Shown here: positions 7,644 through 16,755 of the stretch, piece by piece | How positions within the stretch are numbered: the first letter of the stretch is position 1 | Layout of the letters: every line of letters begins with the position of its first letter | Source: Chloracidobacterium sp. | GTDB taxonomy: Bacteria; Acidobacteriota; Blastocatellia; Chloracidobacteriales; Chloracidobacteriaceae | Direction of reading: 5' to 3' | Assembly: GCA_025057975.1 (NCBI GenBank) | Contig: JANWUV010000018.1 | Coordinates: 1 to 62,209, forward strand | Length of the DNA stretch: 62,209 nucleotides | Notes under the pieces: model-generated | The model's database searches: none | Told to the model about the DNA's origin: nothing | Seen by the model: only the letters and a program-made list of their open reading frames with translations | Position numbers and translations under genes: made by a program

Positions 7644-8921
7644 TCAGGCCGCTTTGGGGAGTACAGCTTTCGGCGCGGCGCGGTGTGCTTGCTTGGTCTC
7701 GCCTTTGAGCACCTCCAGGGCGCGTTTGAGGATCACGTCTTCCATCGGTGGGGCGACTTTCTTTGGTTCCTCCGGCGCTTCCGTCGGCGGCGGAGCGTCG
7801 GCGTCCAAGTCTGGCACAACCGGCTCAGCGGCGGCGACTTTAACTTCCACCGACGGCTTGACCGATTCCTCCATCAGCGACTTCCCAACAGCCGGAGCGT
7901 AGCGAACTGTCGTCAGCAGCAGCGCCGAGCCGTCCCGCAGCGGGAACAACCTTTGTTCCGAGCCGACGCCGAACGTCTTCTCGCCAACGACTTCCCCACG
8001 CTGGTTGTCGCGAATCGCGGCGGCCACTAGCTCCGCCGGACCAGCGGTCGAGCGATCCGCCAAAACGACAAGTTTCCCTTCAAAGGTCAGACTCCCCGGC
8101 TGCGCCGTCAGTGTCGTGACGGTGTTGTTTGCGCCAAGCGTTCGCGCTAGGACGCCGGAGGGGACAAAAACGCTCGCCAGCGCCACGCCTTCGGACAACT
8201 CGCCGTGGGCGGACTCCCGCAAGTCAAGCACCAGCTTTTGGGCGCCGCGCTGTTGCAACTGGCGTATCGCCGCGATGACTTGCTCGGTTTTGCCTTTGAC
8301 AAGCAAACCAACCTTGAGGTAGCCGGTGTCGGGCGTTTCCATCCGTGAAACCACCGGCGATTGAAACGGGCCGGGACGGAGCGTGTGCTTCTCACCCTTT
8401 GAAAGGCCCGGACGCAAAACCGTCACCTCGATTGCGCCGCCGTCGGGAACGCTAGTCAGCATTTCCATGACTTCGTAAAGGCTGACGTCACGGGTGGCTG
8501 TCGTGTTCACGTATTCTAGGAAGTCGCCGGTCTTGATGCCCGCCTGAGCCGCCGGCGACCCCGGTGCCACGGCTACCACGTAGGCAAAACCTGCATACTT
8601 CGAGACCACCATACCGAACGGCACAGCCGTCAGCGTTTCCGGCTTGAATCGCTTTACCTGTTCCGGCGAAAGGTAGGCGCAGTACGGGTCCAACCCTTCC
8701 GCTAGCCCGCGTAATGCGCCGACGCGCACTTTGTCGAGGTCCGGCTCGTCTACATAGTCGTTGGCGATATGCTTGACGACTTCGTTGAAAATCTTGAGTT
8801 GGATATAGGGGTTGCCCTTGGCTACAACGCTGGTGCGCCGAGCTAGTAAACCGCCGACGACGGCATAGACGGCGAGCGCCGTTGAGAGCGCGACCAGAAC
8901 AAACTTGGCTTTGAACGACAT
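7644..8921 (-). CDS. S41-family C-terminal processing peptidase (CtpA-like)
   Basis: 425 residues: an N-terminal signal anchor (FVLVALSTALAVYAVVGGLL), the DYVD-containing leader domain, a PDZ domain around residues 95-190 (PGSPAAQAGIKTGDFL) and the S41 protease core. The nucleophile is the Ser of LADRSTAGPAELV and the general-base Lys is in GEKTFGVGSEQ. The family cleaves unstructured C-termini of periplasmic proteins. The segment DLRESAHGEL departs from the usual DLRxNxGG consensus, so the oxyanion region may be altered. The C-terminus is Pro/Glu-rich. It lies 42 bases upstream of the photolyase-like gene. Confidence 0.9.
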   Translation of the reverse strand: MSFKAKFVLVALSTALAVYAVVGGLLARRTSVVAKGNPYIQLKIFNEVVKHIANDYVDEPDLDKVRVGALRGLAEGLDPYCAYLSPEQVKRFKPETLTAVPFGMVVSKYAGFAYVVAVAPGSPAAQAGIKTGDFLEYVNTTATRDVSLYEVMEMLTSVPDGGAIEVTVLRPGLSKGEKHTLRPGPFQSPVVSRMETPDTGYLKVGLLVKGKTEQVIAAIRQLQQRGAQKLVLDLRESAHGELSEGVALASVFVPSGVLARTLGANNTVTTLTAQPGSLTFEGKLVVLADRSTAGPAELVAAAIRDNQRGEVVGEKTFGVGSEQRLFPLRDGSALLLTTVRYAPAVGKSLMEESVKPSVEVKVAAAEPVVPDLDADAPPPTEAPEEPKKVAPPMEDVILKRALEVLKGETKQAHRAAPKAVLPKAA

Positions 8922-8983
8922 AGAACCTGACTCAGTTGAAGATTCGGTGGGGGTTTAGGCTGCGCGGCGGCTTGTCACGCAGC

Positions 8984-9964
8984 TCATTCCGTGGCGAATG
9001 TGGCGTAGTAGCCCTCGCGGGCGTTGACCGTCAAATTGGGAAGACCTTTCGGCGGATTGAGCTTGACTTTGAGTTTGCGCCACCGCTGCTTTTCATTTGA
9101 TTTGCCGCCGGCGGGCACAGACGCCAAGTTGGTCGGTGTGTAGCCAATGCCGTACTGGTGACGCAGTTCAACGGCAATCCGTGTAATGATTTCCTGCAAC
9201 TCGGCTTGGCTGTTCGGGAAAAACGCCCGTCCGCCCGTCAGCCGTGTGATTTCATCCAGAATAGCGCGCCCTTGGAGGTCGAGCGAGGTATCATTGAACG
9301 CCGTGGCAATGCCAATAGCATAAATCTGGACATCAGCCTCGCGCACCAGTTGCCGCAGTTCCCGAAAGGTGTAGCGGCTGCTGTTGTCTTGTCCGTCGCT
9401 GATGATAATCAGCGCCCGGCGACCATGGCGACCTTCCTTGAGCTTTTCAACGCCGATATATACAGCGTCGTAGAGCGCCGTCTGACCGCGCGCCTCAGCT
9501 AGCATGACCGCGCCAGTAATCTTTTCGGGATTCGGCGTGTAATCCACCAACAGCTTTGCTTGGTTGTTGAAACCGACAAGGAAGTATTCGTCCTCGTCAT
9601 GGCAGGCGTCTAGAAATTTCCGCAGCGCAACATTCGACTTGTTGAGCCGCCCGCGCATGCTGCCCGACATGTCAAAGATGATGCCGATGGAGACTGGTGC
9701 ATCCTCGTCGCTGAAGAACTCGATGTTTTGCTTGACGTTGTCCTCGTAAACTTCGAAATGTTCGGCGTCGAGGCCGGTCACAAAACGCCCTTGCGGGTCA
9801 GTGACGCTCACATTGAGCGTGACGAGGTTGGTCGTTGTTTTGACGACGGGCGTTTCATCCGGGCGCGATGTGGAAGACGGCTGCTGCGCCAGCGCATTGA
9901 ACATGCCGAATGACAGGATACACAACGCCGCCGCCCAAGCGACCGTCAACCACCGGTTTCGCAT
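8984..9964 (-). CDS. Exported VWFA-domain protein (Acidobacteria type)
   Basis: 326 residues. A cleavable signal peptide is evident (residues 1-26, ending around ALAQ). After a conserved strand-rich leader (TNLVTLNVSVTDPQGRFVTGL) comes a von Willebrand A domain with the MIDAS motif DMSGSMRG near residue 94. This architecture, with FEVYEDNVKQNIEFF before the domain, is characteristic of the large VWFA-related family of Acidobacteria. The domain binds metal and mediates protein contacts outside the cytoplasm; its partner is unknown. It is divergent from the SpoIIE phosphatase gene. Confidence 0.88.
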   Translation of the reverse strand: MRNRWLTVAWAAALCILSFGMFNALAQQPSSTSRPDETPVVKTTTNLVTLNVSVTDPQGRFVTGLDAEHFEVYEDNVKQNIEFFSDEDAPVSIGIIFDMSGSMRGRLNKSNVALRKFLDACHDEDEYFLVGFNNQAKLLVDYTPNPEKITGAVMLAEARGQTALYDAVYIGVEKLKEGRHGRRALIIISDGQDNSSRYTFRELRQLVREADVQIYAIGIATAFNDTSLDLQGRAILDEITRLTGGRAFFPNSQAELQEIITRIAVELRHQYGIGYTPTNLASVPAGGKSNEKQRWRKLKVKLNPPKGLPNLTVNAREGYYATFATE

Positions 9965-10120
9965 AAGCGCCTCAACCTCTTATGTAAACAAGTGTTGAAG
10001 GACGACCAACGGCCAAACCGAAGCCGTAGCCCCAGCCCACAGCAAGGGCTATCATTGTAGGGTTATACGGAACGACGTGCAAGAAAGATAACCTACCCAG
10101 CCTTTCGGACGGCGCTTTCC

Positions 10121-12745
10121 ATGACTGAGCGCGCACCTTCGCTGTTTTTTCTCCGGCTGCTGACGGTTCTGACGGTTTTCTACGTCGTCGTCCGGCTCGC
10201 CGCCGGCGTCGTTGAGCTGCGGAGTTGGTCGGTCGGCCTCACGCTGGAGGAAATGCAGCCCATCGTCCGCACGGTTGAGCATGGCGGTGCGGCGCAGGCG
10301 GCCGGCATTGAACCCGGCGACGAACTCCTGCGACCGGACGGACGGCCGTTTTACAGCTTCGGCGACTACGCCCGTCTCCGGCGGCAGGCGGAACGAACTA
10401 AAACGCTCCCGCTGCTCGTTAGAAAGGCCGACGGACGCGCATCTCCGGTCACCATCACCCTCACGCCGCCTGCGACCGGCTGGCTTTCCTTCGAGTTTTT
10501 CTTCGTCGTCGAAACAGCCCTGATTGTCGTACTGTGCGCCGGCGTCGGACTGGCGATCTGTTGGCTGCGGTGGGAGGACGCTACGGCGCGGACAGGCGGA
10601 CTCTTTTTCATCTCCTTGGCGACACTGTTCGGCGGTGCCCAGCATGTCCTGCTGGCTTCGTGGCTGACGATACCCGCCGGATTGCTTCAGACGGTCGGCG
10701 TCAACGCCGTCGGCTACCTTTGCCTACGGTTCTTTCTGGCGTTTCCCAGCCCAAGCCGCTTCACCAAACCAGTCCGGCTGGCGCAGTCCCTCTACGGCTC
10801 GGCCGCGCTTGTGTTGGGACTGGTTGGGATCGCCCAGTTCACGGCGCGGATGTTGTCCTTTGAAGTCGCCCGCCGGTTTTCCGAACTGCCGCTGGTCGGC
10901 GTCGTCCCGTCCGTGCGCTTTGTCCTGCTGTGGCTTGGGCTAGCGTCGCCGTTCCTTGGCTACCTTGAGCGAAACCGAACGCAGACGCCCGAACAAGTGC
11001 GCCGGTTGAAAGTCTTCACGCTCGGCTCGGCGGTCGGCGTGATTCCGGTTTTACTGCTTCTGCTGGCGGTCAACACCTTCAAACTCAGCGCCGAAGATTA
11101 TCCGTGGCTCTACGTCCTGCCGATTGCGCTGTTTCCACTCTTCCCGCTCTCGTTTGCGTACGTCGTCGTCAAGCATCGGGTGCTGGGCGTTCAACAAATC
11201 CTGCGCAGCAGCGTCCGGTATCTGTTCGTCTCGCGGGGCGTGATGGTTCTGGAGTACCTCGTGTTTTACTTCATTGCGCGTTACTTGATGTATCCGGTCG
11301 TGCTGTGGGGCTACGCCGCCGCCGGCAACCGGCTGACGCCGCCGGTGTTGGGGGCCTGGATGTTGGTGATGAGCGGCGTGTTTTTCGGCGTCGCCGTCTA
11401 TATCAACCCACGCCTTCAATCCGCCATTGACCGCCGGTTCTTTCGTGAAGCCTACCAAGTGCAGCGGGTGCTCAGCGACCTTGCCGCCTCGGTTCGGGAG
11501 GCGACCAACATCGAAGAGATGCTGCGTCGCGTGGCGACGACGGTGGATTCGGCGCTGCACGTCAAAACGATTGGCTTTCTCCTCCATCCGAGTCTGCTCA
11601 ATGGGGCGTCCAACGTCATCGCTAACGGGGACGTGCAGGCTTTACGCGGCTTCGCATGCCGTTTTGGACCAAACACATCGGGGGTGGTGGAGTCCGAACT
11701 GTCGTTTCCGACCACGTCGCCGCTGCTCGCCAAACTCCGCCGTGAGCCGGAGCCGTTTGAGCTGGACCCGGAATCCAGCGAAGGCATCCCCTACGCCAAA
11801 CACCCGACGCTGCGGCGACTAGATTCGCATCTCCTCGTACCGCTGGTTTCCGGCGACAACCTGCTGGGTGTTTTCAGTCTAGGGCCGAAGCTTTCCGGCG
11901 AGCCGTACACCGGCGAAGACAAGTCCCTCCTGATGACCGTTGCGGAATCAGTGGCGCTGCGCTTGGACAACGCGCAACTGGTGCGTCGTCTGACGGCGGA
12001 AGCGACGTTGCGCCGCGAGTTGGAGATTGCGCGCGACATCCAACAGCGACTGCTCCCCAGCGCGTCGCCGGACGTACCGGGACTGGATGTCGCTGGTGTT
12101 TCTCTGCCAGCACGGGATGTCGGCGGCGACTACTATGACTTTTTCGTTCTCGGCGGCCGGCGGTTGGCCGTCGCCATCGGCGATGTCACCGGCCATGGCG
12201 TGTCTTCCGGTCTGTTGATGGCGCTGGCCAAAGGCGGGTTGTACAACCAAGTCGGCAATGACCCACACCCGTCGGCGGTGATAGCCGCCATGAACCGCCT
12301 CATCGCGGTTTCCGGCGGCAAACGGAACTTGATGACAATGACGTACGTGGTCATTGACGCCGCTGCGCAGACGTTTGAAATGGCGAACGCCGGTCATCCT
12401 TTTCCTTATCACTACCATGCGGCGACCGGCGTCGTTGAAGCTATTGAGCAGAGCGCCTATCCCCTTGGCGTCCGTCTTGACGGCCGATACCCGACCAAAC
12501 GGTTGACCTACCAGGCAGGCGATGCGCTGGTGTTTTACACGGATGGTCTGGTCGAAGCGCGCAACGCCAGCGGCGCGGCGTTCGGGTTTGAACGTCTGGA
12601 AAAGTTGATTGCCCGATCTGGGAACTGCTCGGCCGTCGCCCTGCAGGACGCCATTCTTGCCGAGTTGCGGATGTTTCTCGGTGACGGCGCGGCTGAAGAC
12701 GACGTGACGTTGGTGATTGTCCGCTTCACGGCAAGCGCTCCATAG
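10121..12745 (+). CDS. Membrane PDZ-GAF-SpoIIE (PP2C-type) phosphatase
   Basis: 874 residues. Order: one N-terminal membrane segment (about 8-30), a PDZ-like periplasmic domain (PIVRTVEHGGAAQAAGIEPGDELL), a multi-helix membrane region (about 125-420), a GAF-like sensor part (about 440-620, ending LLMTVAESVALRLDNAQL) and a C-terminal SpoIIE/RsbU phosphatase (ARDIQQRLLPSASPDVPG, ARDVGGDYYD, GDVTGHGVSSGLLMAL, NAGHPFPY, LVFYTDGLVEARN). Such enzymes dephosphorylate anti-anti-sigma factors in partner-switching regulation. No anti-sigma partner is adjacent. It starts with ATG at 10121. Confidence 0.9.
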   Translation: MTERAPSLFFLRLLTVLTVFYVVVRLAAGVVELRSWSVGLTLEEMQPIVRTVEHGGAAQAAGIEPGDELLRPDGRPFYSFGDYARLRRQAERTKTLPLLVRKADGRASPVTITLTPPATGWLSFEFFFVVETALIVVLCAGVGLAICWLRWEDATARTGGLFFISLATLFGGAQHVLLASWLTIPAGLLQTVGVNAVGYLCLRFFLAFPSPSRFTKPVRLAQSLYGSAALVLGLVGIAQFTARMLSFEVARRFSELPLVGVVPSVRFVLLWLGLASPFLGYLERNRTQTPEQVRRLKVFTLGSAVGVIPVLLLLLAVNTFKLSAEDYPWLYVLPIALFPLFPLSFAYVVVKHRVLGVQQILRSSVRYLFVSRGVMVLEYLVFYFIARYLMYPVVLWGYAAAGNRLTPPVLGAWMLVMSGVFFGVAVYINPRLQSAIDRRFFREAYQVQRVLSDLAASVREATNIEEMLRRVATTVDSALHVKTIGFLLHPSLLNGASNVIANGDVQALRGFACRFGPNTSGVVESELSFPTTSPLLAKLRREPEPFELDPESSEGIPYAKHPTLRRLDSHLLVPLVSGDNLLGVFSLGPKLSGEPYTGEDKSLLMTVAESVALRLDNAQLVRRLTAEATLRRELEIARDIQQRLLPSASPDVPGLDVAGVSLPARDVGGDYYDFFVLGGRRLAVAIGDVTGHGVSSGLLMALAKGGLYNQVGNDPHPSAVIAAMNRLIAVSGGKRNLMTMTYVVIDAAAQTFEMANAGHPFPYHYHAATGVVEAIEQSAYPLGVRLDGRYPTKRLTYQAGDALVFYTDGLVEARNASGAAFGFERLEKLIARSGNCSAVALQDAILAELRMFLGDGAAEDDVTLVIVRFTASAP

Positions 12746-12804
12746 AAAGCGCCGCTTCACCACTCTTTCACGGCAGCGAGACGCCGACACTGAGGCTACG
12801 TCGC

Positions 12805-13392
12805 TCAATCATCGGCGCGCTTGCCCGTCGCTGTGCTGCCAAGTTCGCTTAGCAACCGGATCACCGTGCTGACCGGCAAACCGACGACGTTCTGATAGTT
12901 GCCTTCGATCCGGGTGATTCGTGCGCCAGCGCGGCCCTGAATCGCATACGCGCCGGCCTTGCCGAAAGGCTCACCGGAAGCGATATAGTTGGCGATCCAG
13001 TCTTCCGACAGGTCGTCGAAAGTCACGAGGGTGCGCTCGTATGTGAGCCGGTATACGTCATCCGGCACGCGACGAACCGCAACGCCCGTCACCACTTCAT
13101 GCTGGCGTCCGCTAAGCCGACGCAGCATGCGCGCCGCGTCGGCGGCGTCCGCCGGTTTGCCCAGCAGGTCTCCATCAAGGACAACCGTGGTGTCCGCGCC
13201 AAGAATCACCGCCGGTTCTGAACAAACCACTGCCCTCGCTTTCGCTAGGGCAAGCCGTTGGACATACGCTTCCGGCGTCTCCGACGGCTGGGGAGTCTCA
13301 TCCGTGTTGGTTGGGTAAATTTCAAAGGCGTAGCCAGCCGCAGCCAGCAACTCGGCTCGACGCGGCGAGGCCGAAGCCAAAATGAGTTTCAT
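12805..13392 (-). CDS. maf: Maf-family nucleotide pyrophosphatase
   Basis: 195 residues, normal for Maf. Motifs: LILASASPRRAELL at the N-terminus, ILGADTTVVLDG, GKPADAADAARMLRRLSGRQHEVVTG, YIASGEPFGKAGAYAIQG and the C-terminal NYQNVVGLPV. The family hydrolyses non-canonical or methylated nucleoside triphosphates, mostly dTTP/UTP. I start at the ATG at 13392 because the upstream extension has no family content. It follows the NosL-like gene by 14 bases and is probably in the same transcript. Confidence 0.93.
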   Translation of the reverse strand: MKLILASASPRRAELLAAAGYAFEIYPTNTDETPQPSETPEAYVQRLALAKARAVVCSEPAVILGADTTVVLDGDLLGKPADAADAARMLRRLSGRQHEVVTGVAVRRVPDDVYRLTYERTLVTFDDLSEDWIANYIASGEPFGKAGAYAIQGRAGARITRIEGNYQNVVGLPVSTVIRLLSELGSTATGKRADD

Positions 13393-13406
13393 AAACGGAC
13401 GCTGGT

Positions 13407-13937
13407 TCAAGGCGCTGTTTTGTAGTACTTCGTCCGGCGAATCGCGCGTTTCAGTTCTTCCCACGTCAACAAACGGCCGCCGTACTTCATGCGCGCCGCT
13501 TCAGCGTCGGCGCGGACAGCGAACGAAGCCGTCACCGGAGGCATGGCGGCGCGTACCTCCAGCTTTGACTCATACAGGTGAAACGCTGTCGTTGCTGGGA
13601 CTAACGTGCGGCGTTGGTAGTCAAACACATCCAGACGAGTCACTTCAGGATGACGGTCGGTATACACTACCGCGCAAACGGCGGAACACAAGTGAACAGG
13701 CGGCCGATTCGGCGCCGTCGCCTCAAAACGGTTTTCACTTTCTTCAACCAACACCGGCATACCACAAATCGGACAGGACGGCGGCGCCGGCGGTGACGCT
13801 TGCGATTTCGGTCGCCCTGAAGCTTGTTCGGCGGACGGCGGTTTACTTTGGCAGCCGACACAAACAATACCGATCAACCCGGTTAAACTCTGCAAAAATC
13901 GGCGACGGCCGCCAACGCTGAGGGGTTTGCGCGTCAT
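13407..13937 (-). CDS. NosL-like exported lipoprotein with Tat-type signal
   Basis: 176 residues from the ATG at 13937, which has an AAGGA site upstream. The N-terminus combines a twin-arginine-like motif (GRRRFLQ) with a lipobox (IVCVGC), suggesting a Tat-exported lipoprotein. The mature part has CPICGM, typical of NosL copper-binding proteins, then a second cysteine region (LCSAVCAVVY), a Tyr/Met-rich segment and the conserved GGRLLTWEEL end. NosL delivers copper to nitrous oxide reductase, but no nos genes are nearby. A more general copper or heavy-metal role is equally possible. Confidence 0.72.
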   Translation of the reverse strand: MTRKPLSVGGRRRFLQSLTGLIGIVCVGCQSKPPSAEQASGRPKSQASPPAPPSCPICGMPVLVEESENRFEATAPNRPPVHLCSAVCAVVYTDRHPEVTRLDVFDYQRRTLVPATTAFHLYESKLEVRAAMPPVTASFAVRADAEAARMKYGGRLLTWEELKRAIRRTKYYKTAP

Positions 13938-14125
13938 CCCATAACATCCTTGAAGAGTCGCCATTTGGAGTCCGACTTTTGGCGGCGCTCCCTGATTTGA
14001 CAGCCGTCAAAGCGGATGACTACCATCACAACGGCGGGAATTTCGGCGGCAGTCTTTCACAGCCTGAATGACAGGAGCAAGCAAGTCGCGCCCTTGCGCC
14101 GAAAAAACGAAGCGGGAGAGGCGTC

Positions 14126-14965
14126 ATGGCAACGCTGGGGCAGGAACTCAAGCAGCAGCGTGAGACTCGCGGCAAGTCACTTGAAGAGATATCCAAGGCG
14201 ACCAACATTCCCGTGCGTTTCTTACACGCAATTGAACGCGACGACTACCGTGAGTTGCCGGGCGAGTTGTATAACCGCTCTTTTATTCGACAGTTGGCGA
14301 GAGCTATTGACTACGATGAAACCCGCGCGATTCAGCTTTACGAACGGCAGTCGGGTAGCTCACGCATTCCAACCGATGAAGAAGTGAATCGTGCGCCGGA
14401 GATGTCGCCGCCGAAGACCGGCAACGCTCTCCTACTGACGCTGAGCCTAGCGGTCGCCGCCGTGGTCACTGCTGGCACACTCTACGCCTTTCCTGGTTGG
14501 TGGCGTGTATTCGGCGACCTATTCGCTGCCTTCAAGACTAGGCCGGCGACGCCGCCGCCCTCCCCAACGGCACCGCCGCCTTCGGCGACCGCTGCTACGT
14601 CTGCGCCGCCATCCGCCCCGTCGCCGCCGGCTGCGCCGCCCCCTGCCGCACCACCGCCGTCCACGGCGGCGGATGGGCTGACATTAGAGCTGCGTGCAAC
14701 CGGTAAGTGTTGGACGCGGCTCCAAGTTGATGATGGCAAGCCGGAAGAGTTCATCCTGCTGCCGGATGACGTACGGATCTACCGCGCAAAAGAAAAAATC
14801 ATTCTCTCGTTGGGCGCGCTTCCGGCTGTTTCCGTCACCGTGAACGGGCGACCGCTCCAGCTGCCGTCACGAGACGGAATCACGGTCAAGCGGGTTGTCA
14901 TCACGCCTGACAAGCTTGAAACAGGCCTCATCGGTAGCCTTGCCCCGTCGACTAATCTTCGATGA
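14126..14965 (+). CDS. rodZ: RodZ-like HTH membrane protein
   Basis: 279 residues: an N-terminal HTH_25 helix-turn-helix (LGQELKQQRETRGKSLEEISKATNI in part, then RFLHAIERDDYRELPG), a single membrane segment at about residues 100-120, a Pro/Ala/Ser-rich linker and a C-terminal DUF4115-like beta domain (LELRATGKCWTRLQVDDG). RodZ links MreB to the membrane and supports rod shape. Its stop overlaps the start of the next gene (ATGA), so the two are translationally coupled. Confidence 0.87.
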   Translation: MATLGQELKQQRETRGKSLEEISKATNIPVRFLHAIERDDYRELPGELYNRSFIRQLARAIDYDETRAIQLYERQSGSSRIPTDEEVNRAPEMSPPKTGNALLLTLSLAVAAVVTAGTLYAFPGWWRVFGDLFAAFKTRPATPPPSPTAPPPSATAATSAPPSAPSPPAAPPPAAPPPSTAADGLTLELRATGKCWTRLQVDDGKPEEFILLPDDVRIYRAKEKIILSLGALPAVSVTVNGRPLQLPSRDGITVKRVVITPDKLETGLIGSLAPSTNLR

Positions 14966-16107
14966 CCGTCCAAGGACGCAGTAGCCGCCTGTTTGGAAAG
15001 TCAGTTGGTTGGGCGGCGTGGCTCTGCTTGCTGAGCCTGCCTTGGGGCGTCGGCGTACTGACTTTTTGTGCACCGGCTGCTTGCGCGGCGGCTTCTAAAC
15101 CAGCCCACCAAGGCTTATCCCTGTTCGCCAAACATCGCGTGACCTGTGCGGCGCAAACTGTGCCGACGCCGCGCGGTCCCACCCACGCTTGGCTGTATCG
15201 CCCGGAGGGTTTGTCTGACGCTCCAGCCCTGGTGATGGTGCACGGCGTCCACCGAGACGGCGCCGATGAAGTGCGTTTGAAAAACTTCGCTCAAACCTTG
15301 GCGGCGACCGGGATGGTGGTTCTGACGCCGAACGTGCAGTCCCTTGCCGACTACCGCATCGAAAAAAGCGCCGTAGAAATCATCGGCTGGTCGGCCAAGG
15401 CGCTGCGTCGTCAAACGGGACGCCGGGTCGGCGTCATGGGACTGTCGTTTGCTGGCGGTCTGTGCCTGGTGGCGGCGGCTGACAGGCGGTTTGCGCCAGA
15501 GATTGGGTACGTCTTGGCTGTCGGGGCGCATGACGACCTTCAGCGGGTAACGCGCTTTCTGCTGACCAATGAAATCCTTGCGCCGAACGGCGAAACGATC
15601 AAGTTGCGGGCCGATCCATACGGCGTGCTGCTGCTGGCCTACGAGCATGCGACGACGATTCTTCCACCTTCCGACGTGGAAACCGGACGCGCCGCGCTCC
15701 GCTTCTGGCTATGGGGACAGCCCGAACAAGCACGCTTGGCGGCGGCGCGGATGTCGCTTGTTGGCCGAGAGCGAGTTGAAAAACTCTTTGACGGCGATTA
15801 CACCGAAGTCACCCCGCCGCTTCTGCGTCAGATTGAACGGCGGACGGCGGCCATGCGCGAGGTCTCTCCGCATTATGTGCTGGGGCGCATTCGTTGCCCG
15901 GTTTTTCTTGTTCACGGCACAAACGACGCCGTTGTCCCGCCGTCTGAGACGCAGTGGCTGGCGCGCGGCCTTGGCGGACGTTGTCGTGTTCTCATCAGCC
16001 GGGCTGTTGGTCACGTCGAGGTTACCGCTGAGGCGACGCCGACAGAGAAGCTGGAAGTGGCGCAGTTTCTGGGGGACTTTTTGAACATGGCCCGCGCCGT
16101 CCGCTAG
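14962..16107 (+). CDS. Exported alpha/beta-hydrolase
   Basis: 381 residues with an N-terminal hydrophobic signal (WAAWLCLLSLPWGVGVLTF). The hydrolase core shows the oxyanion strand MVHGVHRDGADE, the nucleophile elbow GLSFAGG with its Ser, the acid in HGTNDAVVP and the His in RAVGHVEV. Substrate cannot be read from sequence; a dienelactone hydrolase/esterase-like fold fits. The start overlaps the rodZ stop by four bases, which is the strongest clue to a cell-envelope role. Confidence 0.82.
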   Translation: MTVQGRSSRLFGKSVGWAAWLCLLSLPWGVGVLTFCAPAACAAASKPAHQGLSLFAKHRVTCAAQTVPTPRGPTHAWLYRPEGLSDAPALVMVHGVHRDGADEVRLKNFAQTLAATGMVVLTPNVQSLADYRIEKSAVEIIGWSAKALRRQTGRRVGVMGLSFAGGLCLVAAADRRFAPEIGYVLAVGAHDDLQRVTRFLLTNEILAPNGETIKLRADPYGVLLLAYEHATTILPPSDVETGRAALRFWLWGQPEQARLAAARMSLVGRERVEKLFDGDYTEVTPPLLRQIERRTAAMREVSPHYVLGRIRCPVFLVHGTNDAVVPPSETQWLARGLGGRCRVLISRAVGHVEVTAEATPTEKLEVAQFLGDFLNMARAVR

Positions 16108-16164
16108 CGAGAACCCCGCCCGCACAAGGGCAAGTGTTTCCGCTCCACTTTCACAGCAGGCGGG

Positions 16165-16755
16165 CTAAAACCGCTCCAGCATTGTCGTCACCACGCTGCG
16201 GGCGAAATCGCGGGCTAGACGCTCCACCGCCGGGTCTTCTTCATTGAAGAATGAACGCGGGTCAGACGAAAACTCGTACTCGCCGCGAAACTCAAGATTA
16301 GGATTGTCAAACAAGATGTGATTGCGCGTTTGGTCGCGCAGCGTCACGCCGCAACGGACGGCGATCTGAAAGAGCCGTACCGTGCCGCGATCGTCCACCA
16401 GTGCCTGTCCCGTCGTGACAGCCTTGATGTCACCGGAAAGTACTGCATCAGCCTTTTCCGGGTCGTTGATCAAGGTCACCGGCAATCGCCGCCGTAAAAT
16501 CTCCTCAATCACAGCGTTGGTAAATCGTTGCTCAATCCGATAGCGTAGGGTCTGGTTAGTGAAAGGTTGGACGGCTAACGTCTTAACGTCGGGCGGCAGC
16601 GCGCCTCCCGCGTCCAATCGTCGGTAGCCGCAAGGGCCTGCACCAAGGCAGCCTAAGAGCAGCAGCCACGATAAAACCACCGTGCGCAAGCTGGCGCGCA
16701 CTAGCCATCGAGGGCGCAGACCCTCTGCTCGCTCTCGGAGCGGCGACGTCATCAT
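16165..16755 (-). CDS. lptE: LptE-like LPS-assembly lipoprotein
   Basis: 196 residues. A signal sequence and a Cys-containing region (LLLLGCLGAGPCGY) precede the LptE-type core: LPPDVKTLAVQPFTNQTLRYRIEQRFTNAV is a close match in layout, followed by ADAVLSGDIKAV and a C-terminal Arg/Asp-rich helix (VERLARDFARSVVTTML). LptE plugs the LptD barrel that inserts LPS in the outer membrane. The start (ATGATGA) overlaps the stop of the upstream large ATPase gene and has a GAGGAAGG site. This indicates an outer membrane with lipopolysaccharide. Confidence 0.82.
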   Translation of the reverse strand: MMTSPLRERAEGLRPRWLVRASLRTVVLSWLLLLGCLGAGPCGYRRLDAGGALPPDVKTLAVQPFTNQTLRYRIEQRFTNAVIEEILRRRLPVTLINDPEKADAVLSGDIKAVTTGQALVDDRGTVRLFQIAVRCGVTLRDQTRNHILFDNPNLEFRGEYEFSSDPRSFFNEEDPAVERLARDFARSVVTTMLERF

